From the NCBI RefSeq assembly GCF_003336675.1, contig NZ_QPII01000002.1, positions 310,001-374,000 of the forward strand: a stretch of DNA of 64,000 nt, in the 5' to 3' direction. The DNA is from Billgrantia montanilacus. GTDB taxonomy: Bacteria; Pseudomonadota; Gammaproteobacteria; Pseudomonadales; Halomonadaceae. The notes under the pieces are model-generated. The model saw only the letters and a program-made list of their open reading frames with translations, searched no databases and was not told the origin of the DNA. The position numbers and the translations under genes were made by a program. Positions 50,757 through 60,690 of the stretch are shown here, piece by piece (the stretch's first letter is position 1; each line of letters begins with the position of its first letter).

Positions 50757-50880
50757 GGAAACAGGAACTCCTGTGGGTCGAAAAGGAGGCACGCGAGCGC
50801 AGTGGCCGGGTGCCAGAGTCAGTCAATGGTGACATGGTAATGAAAAGCGCCCCACTTGGCGATGCCGGGCAGGGCAGAAC

Positions 50881-51219
50881 TCAAGAGGAAGGCGTTTCGG
50901 CAACCGGAAGCAGGGCATCGAGGCCGGCAACCCTGGTCAACCTGAGCAGGGGTTCGGAGAGGCGTACCGCATCAATCTGGATACCGGCCACTCGAGCGCG
51001 CCGGGTCCACTCCAGCAACACGCTGAGGGCCGCACTGCTGACTCGCTCGACACCGTGCAAGTCCAGCTCCATCCGGGAGCCGGCAGACTGCTCGTCAAGC
51101 CAGACGCTACCGGCATCGGCAAGCTGAGCTGCCATGTCGAAATCGACGTCGCCAGTCACGGCCAGCCTGGCGGGACTGGCCTCGAGACGGACACCGCCGC
51201 GATCGAGCAGCAGGCTCAT
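50881..51219 (-). CDS. mlaB: STAS-domain protein MlaB
   Basis: Cytosolic subunit that binds the MlaF ATPase and is needed for assembly and activity of the MlaFEDB phospholipid transporter. The 112-residue product is a single STAS domain: RLAVTGDVDFDMAAQL, SRMELDLHGVERVSSAALSVLLEWTRRAR (with the conserved Ser pair) and EPLLRLTRVAGLDALLP. It starts within the mlaC stop (ATGA). A 124-base gap with no clear feature follows before ibaG. Confidence 0.88.
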   Translation of the reverse strand: MSLLLDRGGVRLEASPARLAVTGDVDFDMAAQLADAGSVWLDEQSAGSRMELDLHGVERVSSAALSVLLEWTRRARVAGIQIDAVRLSEPLLRLTRVAGLDALLPVAETPSS

Positions 51220-51893
51220 TCACTGCCACCTTCTTCGAGCTCATCGGCAGCCAGCTCCGGCGACCAGGTGTCTATAACGGCGTCGAAATCGCGATTGTGA
51301 TCACGCATGGCCTGGTCGAACTGATTCCGGAACGTCAGCCCCAGGTTGATGCCATTGACGATGACATTGACCACCTTCCACTGACCATCCGAGAGGCGCA
51401 AGGTGTAGCTGACAGGGTAAACGGTGCCATCGACCGCGACCACCTCCATGGCCACGCTCGCCTGATCCTCGTGGCGCGGCGCCCGCTGGCTCTCCAGCAC
51501 CCGCAGCTCGCGATAGTCGAAGGTGACGAGACCCTTGGTATAGGTGTCGATCAGCGTCTGGCGGAAGGTATTGACGAAACGGGAGCGCTGCTGGGGCGTG
51601 GCGTTCTGGAAGTAGCGCCCCATCACGCTTGCCCCGATATAGCGAAAATCGGCAATCTCGTCCAAGCTCTCGTCGACCAGTCTCTTGAGCTCATCGACGT
51701 TAGCCGCAAAGTGGTCTTCCCGACCCTCAATCTGTCCCATCATCTCGTTGATGCTATCGCGGATCACCTGCTCCGGGCTCCGCTCCGGCTCGGCCTTGGC
51801 CGAAAGGGAAAACAGAGCCAGGTACAACCCGACCACCAGCAGACGAAGGAGAGTGTGGGAGCGAGACATGAGTGTCTTGGGTTGACCTGTCAT
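51216..51893 (-). CDS. mlaC: Periplasmic phospholipid-binding protein MlaC
   Basis: Carries phospholipids between the outer-membrane MlaA complex and inner-membrane MlaFEDB. The 225-residue product has a signal peptide (hydrophobic LLRLLVVGLYLALFSLSAKA, cleavage after AKA) and the Tol-Ttg2 fold: DFRYIGASVMGRYFQNATPQQRSRFVNTFRQTLIDTYTKGL, YTLRLSDGQWKVVNVIVNGINLGLTFRNQF. The ATG at 51893 has a GAGGT site; Met9 (51869) is an alternative. Confidence 0.95.
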   Translation of the reverse strand: MTGQPKTLMSRSHTLLRLLVVGLYLALFSLSAKAEPERSPEQVIRDSINEMMGQIEGREDHFAANVDELKRLVDESLDEIADFRYIGASVMGRYFQNATPQQRSRFVNTFRQTLIDTYTKGLVTFDYRELRVLESQRAPRHEDQASVAMEVVAVDGTVYPVSYTLRLSDGQWKVVNVIVNGINLGLTFRNQFDQAMRDHNRDFDAVIDTWSPELAADELEEGGSE

Positions 51894-51941
51894 GGGTTGA
51901 CCTCTAACGAAACGATGATTGGGTGACGCGAGGCAAGGCCT

Positions 51942-52406
51942 CTAGTCGCTGACCATATTGGACACGAATTGCTGTATGAGTTCTTCCAGCACCATGGCGG
52001 ACTGGGTATCGCGGATGGTATCGCCATCGGCAAGGGTGTCCGGATCCCCCCCCACCGTGAGCCCGATATACTGCTCGCCGAGCAGGCCGGCAGTGAGAAT
52101 AGCAGCGGTCGTATCACGGGAAAGCTCGCCCTCGAGCTCGCCATTGAGTTCCAGCACCACGCGGGCATCGTACCAGTCGGTATCGAGCTCGATGGCGGTG
52201 ACCCGTCCCACGGTCACGCCAGCCATGGTGACCCGGGCGCGCGGCTTGAGGCTGCCGATATTGGCGAAATTGGCCTCGAGCCGGAAGGTGTCGTCCGGCG
52301 TGGTGAAGGCCATGCCACTGACACGCATCCCCAGGAACAAGAGCCCGAGGATGCCCGCCAGCATGAAAAGACCAACACCCAGCTCCATCGTCTTGCTGCG
52401 CTTCAT
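51942..52406 (-). CDS. mlaD: MCE-domain protein MlaD
   Basis: Forms the hexameric periplasmic ring of the Mla transporter, through which phospholipid passes. The 154-residue product has an N-terminal transmembrane helix (about residues 8-30, ELGVGLFMLAGILGLLFLGM) and one MCE domain (FRLEANFANIGSLKPRARVTMAGVTVGRVTAIELD, LLGEQYIGLTVGGDPDTLADG) and a short hydrophobic C-terminal helix. The start at 52406 is the one that puts the helix at the N-terminus. Confidence 0.95.
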   Translation of the reverse strand: MKRSKTMELGVGLFMLAGILGLLFLGMRVSGMAFTTPDDTFRLEANFANIGSLKPRARVTMAGVTVGRVTAIELDTDWYDARVVLELNGELEGELSRDTTAAILTAGLLGEQYIGLTVGGDPDTLADGDTIRDTQSAMVLEELIQQFVSNMVSD

Positions 52407-52443
52407 TCCGTCTCTCCGAACATCGAAACAAGCCTTCCCGTCA

Positions 52444-53226
52444 TCAGGAAAATCCTCCAAACATCAGCGCGGTGAGCACGAAATCCAGGCCGAGCACCGC
52501 CAGCGAGGAGTAAACCACCGTACGCGTGGTAGCGCGGGAAATGCCTTCCGAGGTAGGCACCAGGTCATAGCCCTGAAACACCGCAATCCAGGTGACCACC
52601 AGGGCGAAGACAAGGCTCTTGACCATGCCGTTGCCCACGTCGCCAATGAAGTCGACGCTGGACTGCATGTTGCTCCAGTAGGAGCCCTCGAAGACCCCGA
52701 GCCACTCGACACCGACCAGGTAACCGCCATAGATGCCGACGACACTGAAGCCGATGGTCAACACTGGCAGCGCCACGAAACCGGCCCACAGCCTGGGGGC
52801 CACTATCCGCCGCAGCGGGTCGACGCCAATCATCTCCATGCTGGTGAGCTGTTCGGTGGCTTTCATCAGGCCGATCTCGGCGGTCAACGCCGAACCGGCA
52901 CGGCCGGCAAACAGCAGCGCGGCAACCACCGGAGATAGCTCACGCAGCAACGACAGCGCCACCATCTGCCCCAGCGCCTGCTCGGCGCCGAAGTCGACCA
53001 GCAGGGTGTACCCCTGCAGCGCCAGCACCATGCCGATGAAGAGCCCTGAGACCAGCACGATGGCCAGCGACAGCACGCCGACGAAATGCACCTGCCGCAG
53101 CCACAGGTACCAGCCCTCCCGCGATGGCACGCCAACGGCCGACTGGGCCAGGAACTGCCCCGCCCGACCCAGAGCTTCGAGCACTTCGCAACCACGGCGT
53201 CCCAGGATCACGATTCGCCCGATCAT
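52444..53226 (-). CDS. mlaE: Phospholipid ABC transporter permease MlaE
   Basis: Inner-membrane permease of the MlaFEDB complex. The 260-residue product has an amphipathic N-terminus and five hydrophobic segments with family landmarks [90 protein letters not shown] and [19 protein letters not shown] (the coupling helix to MlaF). It overlaps mlaF by four bases. Confidence 0.96.
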   Translation of the reverse strand: MIGRIVILGRRGCEVLEALGRAGQFLAQSAVGVPSREGWYLWLRQVHFVGVLSLAIVLVSGLFIGMVLALQGYTLLVDFGAEQALGQMVALSLLRELSPVVAALLFAGRAGSALTAEIGLMKATEQLTSMEMIGVDPLRRIVAPRLWAGFVALPVLTIGFSVVGIYGGYLVGVEWLGVFEGSYWSNMQSSVDFIGDVGNGMVKSLVFALVVTWIAVFQGYDLVPTSEGISRATTRTVVYSSLAVLGLDFVLTALMFGGFS

Positions 53227-54068
53227 GGACGCTTCTCCATGTTGAGGATGTCGCTGAAGAAATCGGACGCCGGATAGTGGAAAGGAACCGGACCGTCTGG
53301 CTCGCCATGGACGAACTGGCTGACTCGCGGATCCTCGTCGACATCCAGCGAGTCCGGCGTGCCGTGGGCCATGACCCGGCCGTCGGAGATCACGTAGACA
53401 TAGTCGGCAATGGACAGTGTCTCCTTGATATCGTGCGATACCACGATGGCGGTGAGGCCCAGCGCATCGTTGAGTCGCTTGATCAGCTGTACCAGGACGC
53501 CCTTGGAGATCGGGTCCTGACCCACGAAGGGCTCATCGTAGAGTATCAGCTCGGGGTCCAGGGCAATGGCTCGGGCCAGGGCGACACGGCGGGCCATGCC
53601 CCCCGAGAGCTCGGACGGCATCAGTTCACGCGCGCCGCGCAATCCGACTGCCTCTAATTTCATCAGCACCACGTCACGGATCATCGCCTCGGGCAGATCG
53701 GTATGCACCCGCAGGGGAAAGGCCACGTTTTCAAATACGCTGAGGTCGGAGAAGAGCGCACCGCTCTGGAACAGCATGCCCATACGCCGCCGCAAGCGGA
53801 ACAGCGCCTTGCGCGACAGGGCATGCACATCCTCGCCCTCGATCGTGACGCGGCCCGCATCAGGAACAAGCTGTCCGCCGATCAGCTTGAGCAAGGTCGT
53901 CTTGCCCGTGCCACTGGGGCCCAGGATGGCAGTGATCTTGCCCCGCGGGATCTGCAGCTCCACGCCACGGAAGATGTCTTTCTCCCCTCGTGCAAAATGC
54001 AGACCCTCCACCACCACGAAGGGGGAATCGGTCATTTCGAGACGTCCATCGAAAAAATTATCGAACAT
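53223..54068 (-). CDS. mlaF: Phospholipid ABC transporter ATP-binding protein MlaF
   Basis: ATPase that drives MlaFEDB phospholipid trafficking across the envelope. The 281-residue protein has Walker [10 protein letters not shown] at residues 50-58, signature [16 protein letters not shown], Walker [14 protein letters not shown] and the H-loop VVSHDIKET. The start at 54068 follows AGGATACG; Met12 (54035) is a possible shorter start. It is first in mlaFEDCB-ibaG-murA and divergent from the antiporter gene. Confidence 0.95.
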   Translation of the reverse strand: MFDNFFDGRLEMTDSPFVVVEGLHFARGEKDIFRGVELQIPRGKITAILGPSGTGKTTLLKLIGGQLVPDAGRVTIEGEDVHALSRKALFRLRRRMGMLFQSGALFSDLSVFENVAFPLRVHTDLPEAMIRDVVLMKLEAVGLRGARELMPSELSGGMARRVALARAIALDPELILYDEPFVGQDPISKGVLVQLIKRLNDALGLTAIVVSHDIKETLSIADYVYVISDGRVMAHGTPDSLDVDEDPRVSQFVHGEPDGPVPFHYPASDFFSDILNMEKRP

Positions 54069-54178
54069 CGTATCCTAACTGGGTCGCAGGGCGCCAGCCC
54101 AGCTCCGGTTGCACTTGCACAACAGCCCCTCAACACGTCTAATATGCGCCTCCTGAACCCCTCGGCCCTTCTCCGCTC

Positions 54179-55126
54179 ATGCTGATACCCCTACTCATGG
54201 TCGCCTTCGGGCTCATCGGACTGGTCTGGAGTGCCGATCGCTTCGTCGGCGCTGCGGCGGCCACCGCCCGCCGCAGCGGGCTGAGTACGCTGCTGATCGG
54301 CATGACGGTGGTGGCGCTGGGCACCTCGGCACCGGAAATGGTGGTGGCTGTCATCGCCGCTCTGGATGGGGTTCCCGACCTCGCCACCGGTAACGCCCTG
54401 GGTTCGAATATCGCCAATATCGGCCTGGTACTCGGTGTCACTGCCCTGGTGCGGCCGGTCCCCGTCCCCTTCTCCCTGGTGCGACGCGAACTGCCCCTGC
54501 TGCTGGGCGCCACCGGTATGGCGGGATATGCCCTGGCCAATGGCATCCTGGGCCGCTTCGACGCCCTGCTCCTCGCCCTGCTGCTGATCTTCAGCCTGTG
54601 GTGGCTGGTGCGCGCCGACACCCCGGACACCGTGCCGGCCGACAATATTCCCGACATGCCACTGCTACGTGCGCTCTGCTGGCTGGTTGGCACGCTACTG
54701 CTGCTCACGCTCAGCTCCCGAGCGCTGGTATGGGGCGCCAGCGAACTGGCACAGGGCATGGGCGTCAGCGAACTGGTCATCGGCCTCACCGTCGTGGCCA
54801 TCGGCACCAGCCTGCCGGAACTCGCCGCCTGCGTAGCCAGCGCACTCAAGGGACACCATGACCTGGCTATCGGCAACATCATCGGTTCGAATCTCTTCAA
54901 CCTGCTGGCGGTGCTACCCATTCCGGCACTGCTCGCGCCCGGACCAGTCGATGCCGCAGCGGCCAGCCGGGACTATCCCGTCATGCTGCTACTGACCCTG
55001 GCCATGGCCATGCTATTACTATGGCAGCGCCATGGTCGCATCCAACGACTGCCTGGCGGCTTGTTGCTGGCGATCTATCTCGCCTATCTGGGCTGGTTGG
55101 CGCTGGCCGGCAACGGCAGTCCTTGA
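54179..55126 (+). CDS. yrbG: Ca2+/Na+ antiporter family protein YrbG
   Basis: Predicted inner-membrane cation antiporter of the CaCA family; its ion has not been established in E. coli. The 315-residue protein has ten hydrophobic segments in two inverted repeats, each with an ion-binding motif: GTSAPEMVVAVIAALDG...TGNALGSNIANIGLVLG (about residues 48-90) and GTSLPELAACVASALKG...IGNIIGSNLFNLLAV (about 208-250). It opens the kdsD-kdsC-lptCAB row and is divergent from mlaF, as in E. coli. Confidence 0.92.
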   Translation: MLIPLLMVAFGLIGLVWSADRFVGAAAATARRSGLSTLLIGMTVVALGTSAPEMVVAVIAALDGVPDLATGNALGSNIANIGLVLGVTALVRPVPVPFSLVRRELPLLLGATGMAGYALANGILGRFDALLLALLLIFSLWWLVRADTPDTVPADNIPDMPLLRALCWLVGTLLLLTLSSRALVWGASELAQGMGVSELVIGLTVVAIGTSLPELAACVASALKGHHDLAIGNIIGSNLFNLLAVLPIPALLAPGPVDAAAASRDYPVMLLLTLAMAMLLLWQRHGRIQRLPGGLLLAIYLAYLGWLALAGNGSP

Positions 55127-55158
55127 GTGAAACGCCACAACGGGCAACAATCATCGCC

Positions 55159-56172
55159 ATGACCAATGACACCTCCTACTCCCAGCCTGTCGAACCTGCC
55201 GATGGTGAATCGCCACTGCGGAACAGCGCGCGCCGCACCCTGGAGGTCGAACAGCAGGCCATCGCCGCGCTTGCCGACCGTCTGGATAGCCATTTCGATC
55301 ACGCCTGCGAGCTGATGCTTGCCTGTCAGGGTCGGGTCGTCGTCACCGGCATGGGCAAGTCCGGCCATATTGCCGGCAAGATCGCGGCCACCCTGGCCAG
55401 CACCGGCACGCCCGCCTTTTTCGTCCACCCCGGCGAGGCCAGCCATGGTGATCTCGGCATGATTACCCCTGGCGACGTGGTGCTGGCCCTATCGAACTCC
55501 GGCGAAACCGGCGAAGTCACCGCCATCCTGCCGCTGCTCAAGCGCCTGGGCACACCGCTCATCAGCATGACGGGGCGCTCCGATTCAACCCTGGCGCGCC
55601 ATGCCGACGCCCATCTCGACGCCGGTGTCGCCCGGGAAGCCTGCCCCCTGGACCTGGCCCCCACCGCCTCGACCACTGCGGCACTCGCCCTGGGAGACGC
55701 ACTGGCCGTCGCCCTGCTGGAAGCACGCGGCTTTACCGCCGAGGACTTCGCCCGCTCCCACCCGGGTGGAAGCCTGGGCAAGCGGCTCCTGCTGCGGGTT
55801 GCCGATCTCATGCATCAAGGCACGCGATTGCCGAGCGTACCGCTGGGCAGCCCGCTGCGAGATGCCCTGCTGGAGATATCACGCCAGGGGCTCGGCTTCA
55901 CCTGCGTCGTCGATGAGCAGAATCACCTGATCGGTGTCTATACCGACGGCGATCTGCGTCGCACCCTGGACCAGCATAACGACCTGAGCCAACTGACCGT
56001 CGATGACGTGATGACCCGTCCCGGCAAGCGTATCGCTCCCGACCTCCTGGCCGCCGAGGCTGTGCGCGTCATGGAGGACAACCTGATCACGGCCCTGGCC
56101 GTAGTCGACACCGAGGGGCACCCGGTCGGCGCCCTGCACATGCACGATCTACTGCGTAGCGGCGTGATCTGA
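55159..56172 (+). CDS. kdsD: D-arabinose 5-phosphate isomerase
   Basis: Interconverts ribulose 5-phosphate and arabinose 5-phosphate, the first step to Kdo of the lipopolysaccharide core. The 337-residue protein has an SIS domain (VVVTGMGKSGHIAGKIAATLASTGTPAFFVHPGEASHGDLG, LALSNSGETGEV, LDLAPTASTTAALALGDALA) and two CBS domains from about residue 215 (VGVYTDGDLRRTL-like, LHMHDLLRSGVI). The start at 55159 lacks a clear ribosome site but matches the family's N-terminus. Confidence 0.95.
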   Translation: MTNDTSYSQPVEPADGESPLRNSARRTLEVEQQAIAALADRLDSHFDHACELMLACQGRVVVTGMGKSGHIAGKIAATLASTGTPAFFVHPGEASHGDLGMITPGDVVLALSNSGETGEVTAILPLLKRLGTPLISMTGRSDSTLARHADAHLDAGVAREACPLDLAPTASTTAALALGDALAVALLEARGFTAEDFARSHPGGSLGKRLLLRVADLMHQGTRLPSVPLGSPLRDALLEISRQGLGFTCVVDEQNHLIGVYTDGDLRRTLDQHNDLSQLTVDDVMTRPGKRIAPDLLAAEAVRVMEDNLITALAVVDTEGHPVGALHMHDLLRSGVI

Positions 56173-56248
56173 CGATCCTTTGAACCCTTGATTCTTCGAG
56201 CCTGTGACCTTTTGAAACTCTGACATTATTGAACCACAAGGAGAGCCC

Positions 56249-56806
56249 ATGGCTCTGGCAACCCCGATCAACGACCCCCGCCTCCTCGACCGCCTGCGCA
56301 AGATCCGGCTGCTGGCCCTCGACGTCGATGGCGTACTGACCGATGGTCGCCTCTACTTCCAGGCCGACGGCGTGGAGATCAAGGCATTCCACACCCAGGA
56401 CGGGCTGGGTATCAAGCTGCTGCGCCGCGCCGGGCTCCAGGTTGCCCTGCTGACGGGCCGTGAGTCGCCCATGGTCAGCCATCGCGCCGCGGCGCTGGGC
56501 ATCGACCACGTCTTCCAGGGTTGCGAAGACAAGCTGGCCACCCTGAGGGAACTCTGTCGCCGCAAGAACCTCTCCCTGGAGCAGGTCGCCTACTGCGGCG
56601 ACGATCTCCCCGACCTGGCCGCCATCCAGCGCGCCGGCATCGGGATCACCGTCCCAGGGGCGCCCAGCTATATTCACACCCTGGCCGACTGGATCACCGT
56701 ACGAAGCGGTGGCCACGGCGCCGTTCGCGAGATCTGCGACACCCTGCTCGAAGCCCAGGGTCACCGGGACGCATTGGTCGACACCTATCTTCACGTCCAG
56801 CACTGA
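56249..56806 (+). CDS. kdsC: 3-deoxy-D-manno-octulosonate 8-phosphate phosphatase
   Basis: HAD-family phosphatase that releases Kdo from Kdo 8-phosphate. The 185-residue protein has nucleophile Asp25 and Asp27 in LDVDGVLTDGRLYF, LLTGRESPMV, and the metal-binding YCGDDLPDLAAIQRAGIGITV. It starts behind CAAGGAGAG, 76 bases after kdsD; that gap carries three near-copies of TTGAA(C/A)C but nothing I can name. lptC follows four bases later. Confidence 0.95.
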   Translation: MALATPINDPRLLDRLRKIRLLALDVDGVLTDGRLYFQADGVEIKAFHTQDGLGIKLLRRAGLQVALLTGRESPMVSHRAAALGIDHVFQGCEDKLATLRELCRRKNLSLEQVAYCGDDLPDLAAIQRAGIGITVPGAPSYIHTLADWITVRSGGHGAVREICDTLLEAQGHRDALVDTYLHVQH

Positions 56807-56810
56807 CCGC

Positions 56811-57434
56811 ATGACATTCAAGCAATTGCCCCGCCCCCCGTTTCGATTCTGGCTGCTGCTGATCCTGCTTGGCCTCGGCGCACTGCTGTCATGGATGGCC
56901 CCTTGGCAGACTCCCACTCCCGGCCCTGTACCCACCGACGAGGCCGGGGAGCCGGACTACTACCTCGAAGAGGCCAGGCTGACGCGGTTCGACGCCCAGG
57001 GACGGGCACACCAGCGCCTGGATAGCCCGCGCCTGGTGCACACCCCTCACGATGACGTCACCCGTGCGGTGACCCCGATTGCCCACATGATCGACCGGGA
57101 GGGGCGGGACTGGATCGCCAGTGGCGACGAAGGACGACTCGGTCCCGGAGGCAACCCGCTGACGCTGACCGGCAACGCCCGCCTGCTTGCCCCGGAAGAG
57201 CGCTGGCAGCTCGACACCGATATCCTGCACTTCGACGCCGATGTCGGACACGCCTGGAGTGACACTCCGGCGCTGCTCCAGCAGCCGCCCCAACACATCC
57301 GTGGAGACCGCTTCGATGCCTGGGTCCATGACAATCGTGCACGATTGACCGACAATGTGCGCGGCCACCACCCCCCGGAGGGCGCCCAGCGGGGCCAGGC
57401 CGACGCCGTCAACCCAGAGGATGTCACGCCATGA
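56811..57434 (+). CDS. lptC: LPS export protein LptC
   Basis: Bitopic inner-membrane component that receives lipopolysaccharide from LptB2FG and passes it to LptA. The 207-residue product has an N-terminal transmembrane helix (about residues 11-29, FRFWLLLILLGLGALLSWM) and a beta-jellyroll domain (PDYYLEEARLTRFDAQGRAHQRLDSPRLVHTP, LTLTGNARLLAPEERWQLDTDILHFD). It overlaps lptA by four bases. Confidence 0.92.
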   Translation: MTFKQLPRPPFRFWLLLILLGLGALLSWMAPWQTPTPGPVPTDEAGEPDYYLEEARLTRFDAQGRAHQRLDSPRLVHTPHDDVTRAVTPIAHMIDREGRDWIASGDEGRLGPGGNPLTLTGNARLLAPEERWQLDTDILHFDADVGHAWSDTPALLQQPPQHIRGDRFDAWVHDNRARLTDNVRGHHPPEGAQRGQADAVNPEDVTP

Positions 57435-57958
57435 AGCGATACAAGTTCCCGACCGCCCGAATCCTGCTCACCCTGGCACTGGCTGGCATGGCATGGGGAG
57501 GCGGCGCGGCCATGGCCCAGCAGCGCGACGCCGATCAGCCCATTGAGGTGGAAGCCGACCGGCTCGACCTCGATGACACTGCCGGCACCGCCGTCTATAC
57601 CGGCGACGTGGACATTCGCCAGGGCACCATGCAGCTGACCGGCGACCGAGTGGAGATCCGCCGCAACCAGGCCGGCGAGTTGACTCGCGCCACCGCTACC
57701 GGCGAACGCGCCTATATCGAACAGCAGCCCGAGCCCGACGAGCCCGTGGTGCGAGGCTGGGGAAGGACCATCATCTATCATGTCGCCGAACGCCGGGTAG
57801 AGCTGATCGACCAAGCCGAGCTGCATCAGCGTGGCGACACCTTCGATGGCGGCTATCTCGAATATTTCCTCGATCGCCGAGTGGTTCAGGCGCGTGCAGA
57901 GAGCGAAGGGGTCGAAGGTCGCCAGCGGATTCGCATGACCCTGCAACCGGAGCGCTGA
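57431..57958 (+). CDS. lptA: LPS export periplasmic protein LptA
   Basis: Builds the periplasmic bridge that carries lipopolysaccharide to the outer membrane. The 175-residue product has a signal peptide (cleavage after AMA, before QQRDADQP) and the OstA-type domain: [69 protein letters not shown]. It lies between lptC and lptB with overlapping or touching ends. Confidence 0.95.
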   Translation: MKRYKFPTARILLTLALAGMAWGGGAAMAQQRDADQPIEVEADRLDLDDTAGTAVYTGDVDIRQGTMQLTGDRVEIRRNQAGELTRATATGERAYIEQQPEPDEPVVRGWGRTIIYHVAERRVELIDQAELHQRGDTFDGGYLEYFLDRRVVQARAESEGVEGRQRIRMTLQPER

Positions 57959-57965
57959 TGTGCCA

Positions 57966-58691
<726 letters not shown>

Positions 58692-58746
58692 TAGACTCGA
58701 ACGAGGGCACCACAACCGCTTGTTGTCAATAATTATACGCTCACGC

Positions 58747-58779
58747 GGCATGAAAATTGCGCATGGCATGCTTATTGCA
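58747..58779 (+). promoter_or_regulatory. Two tandem sigma-54-type elements before rpoN
   Basis: CGGCATGAAAATTGCG (GG at 58747, GC at 58759) and TGGCATGCTTATTGCA (GG at 58765, GC at 58777) both keep the GG-N10-GC spacing of the sigma-54 -24/-12 promoter and much of TGGCACG-N4-TTGCA, exactly 18 bases apart. They could make rpoN autoregulated. A sigma-70-like TTGCAA-N17-TAGGGT lies further down (about 58791-58819). Confidence 0.5.
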
Positions 58780-58849
58780 AACAAAGCACTTGCAAGTCAA
58801 TCCGCAGCGGGCTAGGGTGGTTTTTTTCGGCAAATGAGCCCCTATTCTC

Positions 58850-60268
58850 ATGGCCATGAAAGCATCCTTGCAACTCCGTGTCGGCACCCAACTGACCATG
58901 ACTCCCCAGCTACAGCAGGCGATCGCACTGCTGCAGCTATCGACACTCGATCTGCGTCAGGAAATCCAGCAGGCCCTGGAAGCCAACCCCATGCTGGAGC
59001 TTGACGACGGCTTCGGCGAACAGACCGCCGAGGAGACCCAAGACGACGACTGGGCCAGCGAAATTCCTTCCGAGCTTTCCACTGACAGCGACTGGACGGA
59101 TACCTATCCCGATCATGGCACCAGCTCCGGCAGCGGCGAAGGGCCCGATTTCGAGCGCCAGGCCGCCGGCCAGAGCCTTGCCAGCCACTTGATCTGGCAA
59201 CTGGCGATGACCGACCTGAGCGAGCGCCAGCGCCAGATTGCCGAGAGCCTGATCGATGCCGTGGACGGCACCGGCTACCTGGCGCAGCCGCTGGAAGAGA
59301 TCCGCGACGGGCTGCGACAGCAGGGCCTGGAGGGCCTGCCGACTCGGGAGGTCGAACAGGTACTGCTGCGCCTGCAGCAATTCGAACCCACCGGCGTCTT
59401 TGCCCGGGATCTGCGCGAATGCCTGATGCTTCAGCTCGCGGCACTACCCGACGACACCCCGCTACTGCCACAGGCGCGACGCCTTGTGCGCCAGTTTCTC
59501 GAAGCCCTGGCCGGCGATGATCGAAGGCTGCTCAAGCGCCGCCTGGGCCTGGACGATGAGGCCCTGGAGGAGGTGATCGGCCTGATTCGCTCGCTGGACC
59601 CACGCCCGGGCAGCGAGTTCGCCGAGGTGGGTGGCAATTACATCACCCCCGACCTGCTCGCCCGCCATGACGAGCGCGGCTGGCGCGTCGAGCTCAATGC
59701 CGATGCCCTGCCCAGGCTGCGCATCCAGCCCGACTACGTAGCCCTGGTACGCCGCGCCGACAAGAGCCATGACAACCAGTTCCTCAAGGATCACCTCCAG
59801 GAGGCCCGCTGGCTGATGAAGAGCCTGGCCAGCCGTAACGACACCCTGCTGCGGGTGGGCCGCGAGATCATGGCCCGCCAGATCGACTTTCTCGAGCAGG
59901 GGGAAGAAGCCATGCGCCCACTGATCCTGGCCGATATTGCCCAGGCCGTGGACATGCACGAGTCGACCATCTCCCGCGTCACGACCCAGAAGTTCATCCA
60001 CACACCGCGCGGCGTGTTCGAGCTCAAATTCTTCTTCTCCAGCCATGTCGGGGGTGGCGAAGGCGAAGGCGACGCCTATTCCAGCACGGCGATTCGCGCC
60101 AGGATCCGTAAGCTGGTTCAGGATGAGCCGCCGCGCAAGCCGCTGTCGGACAGTCGCCTGGTCGACCTGCTGGCCGAGGATGGCATCCGCGTTGCGCGTC
60201 GAACCGTCGCCAAATACCGGGAAGCATTGGGCATACCCTCTTCCAGCGACCGCAAGCGATTCCGCTGA
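58850..60268 (+). CDS. rpoN: RNA polymerase sigma-54 factor
   Basis: Alternative sigma factor for enhancer-dependent promoters (nitrogen, motility and others). The 472-residue protein has the glutamine-rich activator region LQLRVGTQLTMTPQLQQAIALLQLSTLDLRQEIQ, an acidic region II, the core-binding domain, the HTH segment ADIAQAVDMHESTISRVTTQKFIHTPRGVFELKFFFSS, and the RpoN box ARRTVAKYREALGIPSS at the C-terminus. The start is 58850 or Met3 at 58856. The usual rpoN-hpf-ptsN-rapZ-npr order follows. Confidence 0.97.
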   Translation: MAMKASLQLRVGTQLTMTPQLQQAIALLQLSTLDLRQEIQQALEANPMLELDDGFGEQTAEETQDDDWASEIPSELSTDSDWTDTYPDHGTSSGSGEGPDFERQAAGQSLASHLIWQLAMTDLSERQRQIAESLIDAVDGTGYLAQPLEEIRDGLRQQGLEGLPTREVEQVLLRLQQFEPTGVFARDLRECLMLQLAALPDDTPLLPQARRLVRQFLEALAGDDRRLLKRRLGLDDEALEEVIGLIRSLDPRPGSEFAEVGGNYITPDLLARHDERGWRVELNADALPRLRIQPDYVALVRRADKSHDNQFLKDHLQEARWLMKSLASRNDTLLRVGREIMARQIDFLEQGEEAMRPLILADIAQAVDMHESTISRVTTQKFIHTPRGVFELKFFFSSHVGGGEGEGDAYSSTAIRARIRKLVQDEPPRKPLSDSRLVDLLAEDGIRVARRTVAKYREALGIPSSSDRKRFR

Positions 60269-60315
60269 CTCGATACCCCTGGCTACCCCCCTGCAGGAAA
60301 CCGGCAAGGGAGGGG

Positions 60316-60343
60316 TTTGCAGGGCCCTAAAAAGGGTTACAAT
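60316..60343 (+). promoter_or_regulatory. Probable hpf promoter
   Basis: TTTGCA (60316-60321), 16 bases, TACAAT (60338-60343), about 33 bases before the hpf ATG. Confidence 0.5.
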
Positions 60344-60376
60344 CGAAGCACCATTCGAAGGACGAAGGAGCTTGTC

Positions 60377-60685
60377 ATGCAAGTCAATATTACCGGCCAC
60401 CATGTTGAACTGACCGATGCCCTGCGTGACTATGTCAGCGAAAAACTGACCCGCGTGCAGCGCCACTATGACAACATCACCAACGTCCAGGTCACGCTCT
60501 CGGTAGAGAAGGAGCGCCAACTGGCCGCCTGCACGCTTCATGCCGCCGGCGCAGACCTTCATGCCGAGGCCACGGATTCCGACATGTACGCCGCTATTGA
60601 CGCACTGACCGACAAGCTCGATCGGCAACTGGTCAAACACAAGGAAAAGGCCCAGGCCCGCGCCCAAGGCGCCGGCATTCGCTGA
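60377..60685 (+). CDS. hpf: Ribosome hibernation promoting factor, short form
   Basis: Binds the 30S decoding region in stationary phase and helps form inactive ribosome dimers. The 102-residue product is a single S30AE domain (MQVNITGHHVELTDALRDYVSEKLTRVQRHYDNITNVQVTL..., DMYAAIDALTDKLDRQLVKHKEK) without the long-HPF C-terminal domain. The start at 60377 has a GAAGGAG site. It lies between rpoN and ptsN. Confidence 0.96.
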   Translation: MQVNITGHHVELTDALRDYVSEKLTRVQRHYDNITNVQVTLSVEKERQLAACTLHAAGADLHAEATDSDMYAAIDALTDKLDRQLVKHKEKAQARAQGAGIR

Positions 60686-60690
60686 TTGCC

